Origin: Phycisphaeraceae bacterium
GTDB taxonomy: Bacteria; Planctomycetota; Phycisphaerae; Phycisphaerales; UBA1924
DNA: 64,000 nucleotides
Direction of reading: 5' to 3'
NCBI GenBank assembly: GCA_019636495.1
Contig: JAHBXL010000001.1
Location: forward strand, 434,001 to 498,000
Below the pieces are notes generated by a model. The model was given only the letters and a program-made list of their open reading frames with translations, did not search any database and was not told where the DNA came from. The position numbers were made by a program, and so were the translations under genes. Shown in pieces: positions 41,513 through 50,038 of this stretch (position 1 is its first letter; each line of letters opens with the position of its first letter).

Positions 41513-44293
41513 TCAGGCCGCGAGGAACTGGGCGCGCTTCAGGCGGGAGAGTTCCAGCCACTGGCCGCAGACCGAGAGCAACTGGTCGCGATTGATGGGC
41601 TTGGTGAGGTAGTCGTCGCAGCCTGCATCGAGGCAGCGGCGACGGTCATCGGCCATGGCGTGGGCGGTGAGCGCGATGATTGGTGTTGAGAACCCCGCAG
41701 CGCGAAGTCTGCGTGTCGCTTCATAGCCGTCCAGAAGCGGCATCTGCATGTCCATCAGGACGAGGTCGAAGGGCTCGGCGGTCTTCGCCGCGGCGAGGAG
41801 CATATCGCACGCCTCCTGGCCGTTGGCCGCGAAATGGACCGTTGCGCCGGCCTTCTTGAGATGGAAGCCGATGAGCCGCTGGTTGTCCGCGCCGTCTTCT
41901 GCAAAGAGGATCCGTCCGATGAGGGCGGCGTGGGGCGCGGTCGTGTTTGACGGGTTGATCTGTCTGGGTGAGGTCGCGGCGGGCTCGGTGCAGGGCTCGG
42001 CGCGCACGACGAGGGTGAACGTGGAGCCGACGCCGGGCTCGCTCTCGACGAGGATGTCGCCGTCCATCAGGTGGGCCAGACGCAGCGAGACCGGCAGGCC
42101 GAGGCCGGTGCCGCCGAATCGCCTGGACATGGATTCATCTGCCTGCATGAACGGCTCGAAGAGGTGGCCGATGTGTTCGGGCCGGATGCCGATGCCGGTA
42201 TCGCGGATGGCAACGTGCAGGCGGCCGCGTGCGGAGTCCCCCGTGGGATTGTCGCGGGTGAACCACGTCCGCACGTCGATCCGCCCCGCGTGGGTGAACT
42301 TGATGGCGTTGCCGACGAGGTTCAGCAGGATCTGCCGGGTGCGGGTCGGATCGAGCATGAGGTGCCGCGGCGCATCGGGGTCGTGGGCGACGCTGATCTC
42401 GATCCCGCGTGCGGCGATTCGTGGGCGCATGAGGGACACGACATCGTCGACGAGATCGCTCGGCGCGCACGGCAGTCGCTCGACGGACATGCGTCCTGCC
42501 TCGATCTTGGAGAGGTCGAGGACATCGTTGAGGAGGGTGAGCAGGTGCTCGCCGTTGCGTTTGATCACGCCAGCAAAGTCGCGTGCATCGCTGCTGATGT
42601 CGGCGCGGTCGAGCAGCAGATCAGCGTAGCCGAGGATGGCTGTCATCGGCGTGCGGATCTCGTGGCTGATATTGGCGAGGAAGGTGCTTTTGGCGCGGTT
42701 GGCCTGGTCGGCGGCATCGCACGCGCGTTCGAGTTCGACGCGTTTGGCCTCGAGTTCGGTCGCGGTCTCCCGGGCGAGTCCTTCGGATTCTCGCAGGGCC
42801 TTCTCGACGCGGAGGCGATCGGTCACATCGGCGTGGCAGCCGACCATTCGGACTGCGCGGCCGTGCGCATCTCGCGTGCAGACTCCCTGAGTGTGGATCC
42901 ACCTCCAGGAGCCATCGGCGTGGCGCATGCGCAGTTCGAGGTTGTAGTCTGGCGCGCGGTCCTCGATGTAGGCGGTGATCGCCTCAAGGGCTCGGGGCAG
43001 GTCCTCCGGGTGCACACGCGAGGCCCAGTCGTCGTAGCGGCCGGTGAAATCCGATTCCGAAACTCCGAGTTGGCTGAGCCACGCCGGCGAGACGTGGAGC
43101 CTGGACGTCGAGAGGTCCCAGTCCCAGATGCCGTTGTTGTTGGCGCGGACGGCGAGTTGCCAGCGCTCTTCGTTGCGGCGGAGGGCGGCGGTCATTTCCA
43201 GCGCGACGCGGCGAGCGGTCTGGTGTGATCGCCCGATCACAAGCAGGATTCCCGCAGCCAGCACGCTGGTCGAGAGGCCGCCGAGGGTCAACCAGGTCGC
43301 GCCCGCGAAGTCGGTAGGGGATTCGAACTCCGGGCGTGGGGAGATGTCGAGGTTCCACGTGCGACCGCCCACGTTCAGCGACTCACGACGAGAGATTGTC
43401 TGGCCGTGAAGGGTCATCGGCGCGACGGGATGAACGCGGGTGTCGGCGATGACCTGCCGGGTTCCGGCGGTTGTGGAGTCTGAGGCGACGACGTCGAGTG
43501 CAAAGTCGGACCCGATTCTCGCCCCCGTGAATGCACGCTGGATGTCCAGCGGGGCGATGGCCCATCCGGCCAGGGGCGCGGCCGGGCCGGCGTGCCCGGG
43601 CGCGGCGCTGTCCCGATCGTCGAAGATGGGCAGGAACATCAGGACCAACTGCATGTCGATGGGTGTGTCCGCGAGGCGGACGGGGGCGGAGATCGTCGCG
43701 GCGCCGGTCGCCGCGGCGAGTTCCGCGGCTTTGCGCAACTCGGGCACATCGCCGATGTTGATCCCGACGAGATCGATGTCGCGCACGGTCGCATCGAAGT
43801 ACTCAATGACCAGGGCAGCGGGGTCGCCCTCGACGGCATGGAACGAGCAATCGAACACTCCGTCCGAGCGGATGTACTCGACGAATGAGTCGAGTGCGTC
43901 CGGGCGGATGCGGCGGACGAGGCCCAGGCCGTGCAACTCGTCATACCGCTCATCGAACCCGCACGAGCGGACATAGTCGCTGAACTCCTCGCGGCTGAGG
44001 TGCCGGCTGGCGATGTATGCGGCGCGCACGCCGCGGAGGGCGTCTTCGTGACGGCCCAGTCGCATGTTGATGCGGGTGATGAGCCGGTCGACCAGTTGCT
44101 CGAGCCGAGCCGCCTGAGCGGCGTCGGTCGCATCTCGGGACGTTGCGGTGGCGAGGGCGGTCATCAGCAGGCCGCCGATCAGGACAAGCAGAGCGAGCGG
44201 GACCGACCAGTGTGCCCGGCGGTGTGCGGGCGGGCCGATGGGATCGTCGTCGCGTGCAGCGCTCGACGCGTTGTTCGTTGAGCCTGCGGGCAT
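41513..44293 (-). CDS. hybrid sensor histidine kinase with CHASE and PAS domains
   Basis: This 926-residue membrane kinase has TM1 at about 29-50, an extracytoplasmic CHASE domain of about 60-290, TM2 around 325-350, a PAS/PAC domain with WDWDLSTSRLHVSP and WRWIHTQG, a dimerisation His in FLANISHEIRTPM, a GHKL ATPase (NAIKFTHAG, DTGIGI, GGTGLGLP) and a C-terminal receiver with acceptor Asp in LVLMDMQMPLLDG. The start is not decided by a ribosome-binding site; ATG 44344 is possible. It lies 133 bp downstream of the second cassette's exported protein gene on the same strand and convergent with oxyR. CHASE domains bind small ligands; this one is unknown. Confidence 0.9.
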   Translation of the reverse strand: MPAGSTNNASSAARDDDPIGPPAHRRAHWSVPLALLVLIGGLLMTALATATSRDATDAAQAARLEQLVDRLITRINMRLGRHEDALRGVRAAYIASRHLSREEFSDYVRSCGFDERYDELHGLGLVRRIRPDALDSFVEYIRSDGVFDCSFHAVEGDPAALVIEYFDATVRDIDLVGINIGDVPELRKAAELAAATGAATISAPVRLADTPIDMQLVLMFLPIFDDRDSAAPGHAGPAAPLAGWAIAPLDIQRAFTGARIGSDFALDVVASDSTTAGTRQVIADTRVHPVAPMTLHGQTISRRESLNVGGRTWNLDISPRPEFESPTDFAGATWLTLGGLSTSVLAAGILLVIGRSHQTARRVALEMTAALRRNEERWQLAVRANNNGIWDWDLSTSRLHVSPAWLSQLGVSESDFTGRYDDWASRVHPEDLPRALEAITAYIEDRAPDYNLELRMRHADGSWRWIHTQGVCTRDAHGRAVRMVGCHADVTDRLRVEKALRESEGLARETATELEAKRVELERACDAADQANRAKSTFLANISHEIRTPMTAILGYADLLLDRADISSDARDFAGVIKRNGEHLLTLLNDVLDLSKIEAGRMSVERLPCAPSDLVDDVVSLMRPRIAARGIEISVAHDPDAPRHLMLDPTRTRQILLNLVGNAIKFTHAGRIDVRTWFTRDNPTGDSARGRLHVAIRDTGIGIRPEHIGHLFEPFMQADESMSRRFGGTGLGLPVSLRLAHLMDGDILVESEPGVGSTFTLVVRAEPCTEPAATSPRQINPSNTTAPHAALIGRILFAEDGADNQRLIGFHLKKAGATVHFAANGQEACDMLLAAAKTAEPFDLVLMDMQMPLLDGYEATRRLRAAGFSTPIIALTAHAMADDRRRCLDAGCDDYLTKPINRDQLLSVCGQWLELSRLKRAQFLAA

Positions 44294-44426
44294 ATGGTGC
44301 GGAAGTCGGAATGCGGGCGCGGAACCGTCCCCCCCGGGACACATGGGGGAGTATCGTCCGCGTTGCGCGGGCTCTTGATGAATGGGGTGGGTGGGCGCGG
44401 CCGAAGCAGGTCCGAGAACGCGGGCG

Positions 44427-45938
44427 CTACGGACAGCCGCCGAACCACGTGTTGAGATATGCGAAGAGATCGAGCAGGGTCGTGTGGCCGTCGCCATCGA
44501 AGTCGGCGTGGCCGGCGAACCAGGATGTCAGAAACGCGAAAACGTCGAGGGTGTTGTGCTGGCCGTCGCGGTTCCAGTCGGCGGGGCACTCCTCGGCCGG
44601 CTCGATGAGCATGTCGAGGTCGTCGTCGTCGATGACGCCGTCGGCGTTGAGGTCGTAGAAACTCCAGGCGCCGCCGAGACCGACAAGCACGCGTCCGTTC
44701 ACGACGCCGTCCAGGTCGCGGGGGCCGCCATCGTTGGCCTCGATGATGCCGTCGAGCAGGGCATAGTCCGCGGTGTTCGCATCGCCGTCGGCGTTGCAGT
44801 CGCCGAAAGTGTCCTCGAAGCCGGTGTCGGTCCAGACGTAGAGCGCGGCGGCATCGGCGCACGCGGTGCCGAAGAGCGCGGCCACGCGCCAGCGTGTCGG
44901 GTCGAGCAGTTGTTCATCGTTGTGCGATTCATCGGCCCACCCGTTCGTGAGCGTGTGCACGGGGCCGATCAAAGGTCCGCCGTTGCCGCCCTGCGCGGCG
45001 ATGATCAGGTCGCGCAGCCCCTCGGCGACACTTGCGTGGCTGCCCGCGGCGATCGACTGGTCGTAGGCCTGCTGGGTCTGTCCGGTCAGCGCGGCCGCGC
45101 CCGCGGCATTGAGCGCCCAGACGAGGGATATGGTCGTGGTGTTGCTCTGCACATCGTGCGCGAACCGGAGATTGACGGGCGGGTCGTAGAGGCCCGGGGC
45201 CGATCCGCCGAACATGCCGCTTGCGCCCTGGTAGCCGCCGCTGCGCTTGAAGAACCGGCTGCGGACAACCCAGGTCTCGCCCGCGTCCAACACGCCGTTG
45301 GCGTTCCCGCCTTCGCTGATGACGGTGACGTTGTTGCACCCGCAGAGCGTCAGGGCCCAGTCGGCCCCGCTGCGCTCGATCTGCGGGGCGGTGGCGAAGT
45401 CGGTATCCACCTCGTCGCTCCATCGAGCGACGCGGCCGCTGATGGAGCCTTCGGGCATTCGGCCGAAGCGGCCGACGTTGGCGAGATAGCGGGAGTGCGC
45501 GCTGCCGCCGAGTTCGCCGCCGGTGTCGCGGTCGCGGTCCATGTCGAGTTCGAGGAACCCGAACACGGGGCTGGGACCGAAGGCGAATGGATCGAAGGCG
45601 GTTCCGCCGGCGCCGAGCGTTCCGGGCGGGTTCAACAGGCCCGCGAACTTCACATCGAGGCGGAAGAGGTTCGCGCCCCGTCCCTGTCGGGGCGCACCGT
45701 TGTAGGGATCGGTCGTCGGCGTGGGCGTGGTCCATCCCATCAGTCTGGCTTCGAGGAGGTCCGGCAGCGTGCACCCGGGCCCGAGGGGGCAGTTGTTCTG
45801 GGCATCGGTGCGGCGGATCGTCGCATCGCCGGCGGCATCGGTGTGAACGCGCACGTCGTCGCCGCCGAAGACCGGCGCGGCCGCGAGGAGCGCGACCGCA
45901 CCGAGCAGGAGGCGGGATTGCGCGGGCGCGCGGCTCAT
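44427..45938 (-). CDS. exported dockerin-tailed protein, cassette A
   Basis: This 503-residue protein has a signal peptide (LLLGAVALLAAAPVFGG). The body begins with DATIRRTDAQ and contains NPPGTLGAGG, FGPSPVFGFLELDMDRDRDTGGE and ALTLCGCNN. The end is the double tail CPADWNRDGQ...DVFAFLTSWFAG and DLFAYLNTWFGG, preceded by DLNADGVIDDDDL, a calcium-loop-like pattern. It is colinear with the 50039 protein along its whole length. It starts with ATGA overlap on the response regulator stop. It is probably the surface effector or output of the cassette; function unknown. Confidence 0.82.
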   Translation of the reverse strand: MSRAPAQSRLLLGAVALLAAAPVFGGDDVRVHTDAAGDATIRRTDAQNNCPLGPGCTLPDLLEARLMGWTTPTPTTDPYNGAPRQGRGANLFRLDVKFAGLLNPPGTLGAGGTAFDPFAFGPSPVFGFLELDMDRDRDTGGELGGSAHSRYLANVGRFGRMPEGSISGRVARWSDEVDTDFATAPQIERSGADWALTLCGCNNVTVISEGGNANGVLDAGETWVVRSRFFKRSGGYQGASGMFGGSAPGLYDPPVNLRFAHDVQSNTTTISLVWALNAAGAAALTGQTQQAYDQSIAAGSHASVAEGLRDLIIAAQGGNGGPLIGPVHTLTNGWADESHNDEQLLDPTRWRVAALFGTACADAAALYVWTDTGFEDTFGDCNADGDANTADYALLDGIIEANDGGPRDLDGVVNGRVLVGLGGAWSFYDLNADGVIDDDDLDMLIEPAEECPADWNRDGQHNTLDVFAFLTSWFAGHADFDGDGHTTLLDLFAYLNTWFGGCP

Positions 45939-47440
45939 TGCTGGGCGGTCTCCTTGACGAACTGGGCGAGGCCGAACTGCTCGACGCGGTAGCGCATGCC
46001 GGCGCGGGTCAGGCCGATGAGGCGTGCGGCGCGGGAGACGTTGCCGTGCGATTTGCGCAGGGCTTCCTTGACCAGATCGCGTTCGAGGTCCTCGGCCCTG
46101 GGCAGTTCGCCGTTCGGGAGTCTGGAGATCGAGAGGCCATCGTCTGTGCCCTGGTTCTCTGCCATCGGCGGCTGGAGGTTGCCGAGCCCGAGGTCGGCGG
46201 CGTCGACCGAGTCGCCATCGAAGAGCATCGCGATGCGCTGCATGGCGTTGACGAGTTCTCGCACGTTGCCGGGCCAGCGATAGGCGGTCAGTGCGGCGAG
46301 CGCCCCATCGGTCAGATGCGGGGTCTCGCGTCCGTAGCGGCGCGCGAAAGTCGCGAGCGCGCTCGACGCGATCAACGCGACATCGCCTTCGCGCTCGCGC
46401 AGGGGTGGGAGCCGGACCGTGAAGGTGTTCAAGCGGTAGAGCAGGTCGCGCCGGAAGCGGCCATCGGCGGCGCGCTGGTCGAGGTCCTGGTTCGAGGCCG
46501 TGATGACCCGGGCCCGGACGTGCTTGTCCTTGGTCCCGCCGATGCGGCGGTAGCGGCCCTGCTCGACGACGACCAGAAGTTTGGTCTGCAGTTCGAGCGG
46601 CATCTCGCTGATCTCGTCGAGGAAGATCGTGCCGCCCTCGGCCATCTCGAAGAGGCCGGCCTTCGGCTCGCGAGCATCGGTGAACGCGCCCTTCTCGTGT
46701 CCGAACAACTCCGACTCGACGAGCGTTGTCGGCAGGGCGGAGCAGTTCACATGGACGAACGGCGGGTTGTCGTTCGGGTCCGCACTGCCATTGCGCCGGG
46801 CTTTCTCCGCCGCGACGGCGCGCTGGTGGATGTATCGCGCGAGGACGCCCTTGCCGACGCCGGTCTCGCCGAGGAGGAGGACGGTCGGGAGCGACGCCCC
46901 CGATTCCTGCTGCCCCGCGGCGTGGGAATCCGTCAGCGGCATGGTCGCCAGGCGATCGGCGAGGCGCAGACACTCCTGCCAGGCCTTGCTGTTGCCGACG
47001 ATCGCCTTGCCTTCGTCGCGGCTTTGTTCGAGTCGCTCGTAGAGTTTGAGGCGGCGGGCGACCTTGCGCTGCTGCAGCCACTTCTCGGTCTGCAGCGGCA
47101 ACTCCTCCATCTTCAGCGGTTTCTGCAGGAAGTCGTCGGCGCCTTGTTTCATCGCCGCGACCGCGGTTTCGATGGTTCCGAACGCGGTCACGATGACGGC
47201 GATGCCGTCGAACCCGTCGGACCTTGCGCTGCGGACGAACTCGATGCCGTTGCCATCCGGCAGGTTGACATCGGTGACGACGAGATCGAACTCACCCTCG
47301 GCCATGGCGGCGGCGGCTTCTGACAGACTGGCACACTCGACGACGGCATGTGAGACCGAAGGGCGGGTCCCGCGGCGGAGCATTTTGCCCATCGGGATCC
47401 GGAGGGAGGTTTCATCTTCAATGAGCAGGATTCGTGCCAA
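45935..47440 (-). CDS. NtrC-type sigma54-dependent response regulator, cassette A
   Basis: This 501-residue protein has a receiver domain (IEDE, acceptor Asp in VVTDVNLPDG, Lys in QKPLK), a central AAA+ domain with Walker A GETGVGKG, a variant GAFTDA loop (standard GAFTGA), Walker B TIFLDEI, and a C-terminal Fis-type helix-turn-helix (NVSRAARLIGLTRAGMRYRV). The start is TTG 47440 behind GGAGG. It is 35 bp downstream of the kinase and overlaps the exported protein gene by 4 bp. It would activate sigma54 promoters when phosphorylated by the upstream kinase. Confidence 0.92.
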   Translation of the reverse strand: MARILLIEDETSLRIPMGKMLRRGTRPSVSHAVVECASLSEAAAAMAEGEFDLVVTDVNLPDGNGIEFVRSARSDGFDGIAVIVTAFGTIETAVAAMKQGADDFLQKPLKMEELPLQTEKWLQQRKVARRLKLYERLEQSRDEGKAIVGNSKAWQECLRLADRLATMPLTDSHAAGQQESGASLPTVLLLGETGVGKGVLARYIHQRAVAAEKARRNGSADPNDNPPFVHVNCSALPTTLVESELFGHEKGAFTDAREPKAGLFEMAEGGTIFLDEISEMPLELQTKLLVVVEQGRYRRIGGTKDKHVRARVITASNQDLDQRAADGRFRRDLLYRLNTFTVRLPPLREREGDVALIASSALATFARRYGRETPHLTDGALAALTAYRWPGNVRELVNAMQRIAMLFDGDSVDAADLGLGNLQPPMAENQGTDDGLSISRLPNGELPRAEDLERDLVKEALRKSHGNVSRAARLIGLTRAGMRYRVEQFGLAQFVKETAQQ

Positions 47441-47475
47441 TCAGCAAACCTCCGAGTCGTGAAACATGGCCAACA

Positions 47476-49029
47476 TCAGCCGGGTTGGTGGCTGTTTTCA
47501 GCCACATTTGGCTGTTCGGATTGGCCGGCGCAAACCGGCAGGCGAATCCGAAACACGGCCCCTGAGCCTGTCGAGCCATTCTTCGGGGCATCTTCGTGGG
47601 TTATGAGCCCGCCATGTGCCCTGACGATCTGCTGAGCGATTGCAAGGCCGATGCCAGTGCCGTGGGCTTTGGTTGTGAAGTGCGGCTCGAAGATGCGGCC
47701 GCGGAGATCGAGCGGGACGCCGGATCCGTGATCCATGACACTGACTTCGAACTGGGCCGGGGTCGGACCGGCGGCGACCGACAGGCTGACCTTTGAGCCG
47801 GGGGGGGCGGCGTCGATGGCGTTGGCCAGGACGGCGGCGAGCGCATGGTCGAGGTGGCGGGGGTCGATCTCGACCAGATCGGGGGCGTTGTGCGTTGCGA
47901 CTTCGACTCCGACAGCCTTGGCGCGTGCCGATGGCAGGTGCGTCTGCACAACGCTCTGCACCCAGGGAAGCAGCGGGGTGGGCCTGGGATGCAGCACGAG
48001 GGGCTTGGTGGAATCGAGCAGTTCGGTGAGCCATTTCTCGAAGGAGTCCACGGTGTTGACGATGAGGGTGAGGTTCTCGCGGCCATCGGAGGTATCGGGC
48101 AGGTCCATGCGCGTGATCTCTGCGAGTCCGCGGATTCCGGCGAGCGGGTTGCGCACGTTGTGCACGATGCGGCGGACCATCTGCCCGACAGCGGCGAATC
48201 GCTCGCGGTCGACGGCCTCGCGCAGGAGTCGGTCGACCATGCCGGCCATGTGGTTGACCTCGCGCATGAGTTGGCCGATCTCGTCGCCGCCGGTCACGGG
48301 GATGCGGTGGGAGAAGTCTCCGGCGGCGATGCGCGATGCGGCGCGGCGGAGTTCCGCGACCGGCCGCTGCACCCATCGGCGGAGCAGCACGACGGCGAGC
48401 AGGCCCGCGAGCGCCGCGGCGAGGAACACCGAGGCGAGCCACCATGCCAGCGTGGCGCGGAGTTGGTCGGAGTACTCGACAGAGCGGCGAGCATCTTCCA
48501 GGATTCGCAACTCGGTGCTCTCGATGAGTTCGTGCAACTCCCAGCATGCGCGGAGCGCGCCGATGCGGGAGGCGTGCCCTGCGCCGCCCGCCCAGTCGCT
48601 TGCGCCGGCGGACATGGCATCGACTTTCATGCGAAGGGAGTTCCACGTGGAGAGGCCGATGCGCTGGCGGAGCCAGTCGTCTTGCTCGAGTGTTCGAACG
48701 TGGGAGCGGGCGCGTCCGATTGCGGCGCGAATCTCACGAGCGTCATCATCGGTCGGCTCGCGCGGCGCGAGGGCGGGCTGGGCGGCTCGCAACGCGGCCG
48801 GCCCCGCGGATGTGCCGGGTTCGCTCCAGCCGGGCCCGAGCCCGCCGGCGATGCGCTCGGCCTGCCGTTTGAGTTGACCCAACTCCGCCAGAACGTGCGT
48901 GACGCTGTGGAACGGCGATGCGACCTCGGTGTGGACGACGCGGAGCGACCACCACGCCGCGGCGAGACTGCCGACGACCGCCAGGACCAGCGTGCCGACG
49001 AGGAGAAGGAACTTGACCTGAAGGGACAT
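47476..49029 (-). CDS. membrane sensor histidine kinase, cassette A
   Basis: This 517-residue protein has TM1 (FLLLVGTLVLAVVGSLAAAWW), an extracytoplasmic helical sensor of about 170 residues, TM2 (WLASVFLAAALAGLLAVVLL), HAMP, a phosphoacceptor His in RRIVHNVRNPLAGI, and a GHKL ATPase (VLANAIDAA, DHGSGVP, HGTGIGLAIAQQIV). ATG 49029 is chosen over 49071 because it begins the TM1 segment exactly as in the cassette B kinase (both MSLQxKF). It is 72 bp downstream of the prepilin-like gene. Confidence 0.92.
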   Translation of the reverse strand: MSLQVKFLLLVGTLVLAVVGSLAAAWWSLRVVHTEVASPFHSVTHVLAELGQLKRQAERIAGGLGPGWSEPGTSAGPAALRAAQPALAPREPTDDDAREIRAAIGRARSHVRTLEQDDWLRQRIGLSTWNSLRMKVDAMSAGASDWAGGAGHASRIGALRACWELHELIESTELRILEDARRSVEYSDQLRATLAWWLASVFLAAALAGLLAVVLLRRWVQRPVAELRRAASRIAAGDFSHRIPVTGGDEIGQLMREVNHMAGMVDRLLREAVDRERFAAVGQMVRRIVHNVRNPLAGIRGLAEITRMDLPDTSDGRENLTLIVNTVDSFEKWLTELLDSTKPLVLHPRPTPLLPWVQSVVQTHLPSARAKAVGVEVATHNAPDLVEIDPRHLDHALAAVLANAIDAAPPGSKVSLSVAAGPTPAQFEVSVMDHGSGVPLDLRGRIFEPHFTTKAHGTGIGLAIAQQIVRAHGGLITHEDAPKNGSTGSGAVFRIRLPVCAGQSEQPNVAENSHQPG

Positions 49030-49101
49030 CGCCGCTCCCGTGGGCACCGTGTTCCGCGGCATCGTGGGCACATCGGTCGCGGCGCTGTGGCATCGGGCGA
49101 A

Positions 49102-49887
49102 TCAGGAGCCCGGCACGAACCCCCAGCGCCACGCCTCGGAAAGAGGCCTGCGCGTCGCCGCGACGTGCCCGTCAACAAAGCCGAGGTTCATTCCGCTGTT
49201 GTGCCGCAGGCCGGGCCACCAGTACTGATCGCCGGCGAACACGGCGGGGCTGCCGAGGGCCGGTCCGGCGTAGAAGGGCGTGATGTCGGCGGCGACCGCG
49301 GCGGCGGCGTTGGTATCCCAGATGAGGGGGACCGATGAATCCGCCGAGGCGAGCGCGGCCGCGGAGAGCCTCACGGGGACCGCCGCGGGCGCTGGGGTGG
49401 TGACCTCTCGCACGTGCAGTCGGATGTTGAAGGCAAAGGACACGTTCTGCGTTGGCCCGACGCCGCCGGAATCGCACGGGGCGTTTGCGCGGACGGTGAT
49501 TCCGCCGCGGACCTCGGGGCATCGCATGGGATTTGCGCCGCGCGCATCCGGGAGCATGTATGGATCGCTGGGCCAGGCCCAGAACTCGTTGACGCCGTAG
49601 ACGCTGTCCTGGAAAGATGAGAGCGTGAAGGACTGGGAGGTCGCATCGCTACCGCGTTGCCCGTGCAGGATGTCGTCGGCGAACACGGCAAAGTCATAGA
49701 CGGTCGCGCGGAGGCCCATCTGGCAACTGAAGCCGCGTGCGGAGGCCATGGCGCCGCGCGCGATCGGCAGCACCAATGAAAGGAGGACGGCGATGATGGC
49801 CACGACCATGAGCGCTTCGATCAGCGTGAATGCGCTCCTTCGGAGCAACGGGCCGTGCGCATCGTGCGTTGTACTGCTTTGACTCAA
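49102..49887 (-). CDS. prepilin-like protein, cassette A
   Basis: This 261-residue protein has a type IV pilin-like signal (RRSAFTLIEALMVVAIIAVL; the cut precedes Phe). The C-terminus carries GFVDGHVAATRRPL, the H-X9-DG signature. No ATG is available before the leader; TTG 49887 with GGAAG 7 nt upstream gives a 19-residue leader, so it is used. It resembles the 54708 protein in the central CP-E and FVDGHVA segments. It is the first gene of the cassette. Confidence 0.8.
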   Translation of the reverse strand: MSQSSTTHDAHGPLLRRSAFTLIEALMVVAIIAVLLSLVLPIARGAMASARGFSCQMGLRATVYDFAVFADDILHGQRGSDATSQSFTLSSFQDSVYGVNEFWAWPSDPYMLPDARGANPMRCPEVRGGITVRANAPCDSGGVGPTQNVSFAFNIRLHVREVTTPAPAAVPVRLSAAALASADSSVPLIWDTNAAAAVAADITPFYAGPALGSPAVFAGDQYWWPGLRHNSGMNLGFVDGHVAATRRPLSEAWRWGFVPGS

Positions 49888-49941
49888 GCAGGGACTTCCA
49901 TGCGAGTTGCGCGGACAGGCCAAGTATGCAAGCGCTTTCTG

Positions 49942-49950
49942 ATGATACCA
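49942..49950 (-). promoter_or_regulatory. possible extended -10 promoter of cassette A
   Basis: On the minus strand TGGTATCAT matches TGnTATAAT at 8 of 9 positions. There is no good -35 at 17 bp. It would start transcription about 48 nt before TTG 49887. No -24/-12 sigma54 pair with correct spacing was seen in this gap. Confidence 0.35.
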
Positions 49951-50038
49951 GTCCGGCGTGCGAAGGCGGCGGCGGCGGCTCTTTGGGGCGTTCCGCGCGG
50001 CGGCGGGTCGATGCCACAACTTCTTGTTCGTCAGACGT

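Noticed and set aside
49888..50038. sigma54 promoter for cassette A
   Set aside because: TGGC-like matches exist, but the GG to GC distance is 11 or 14 bp and never the required 12.
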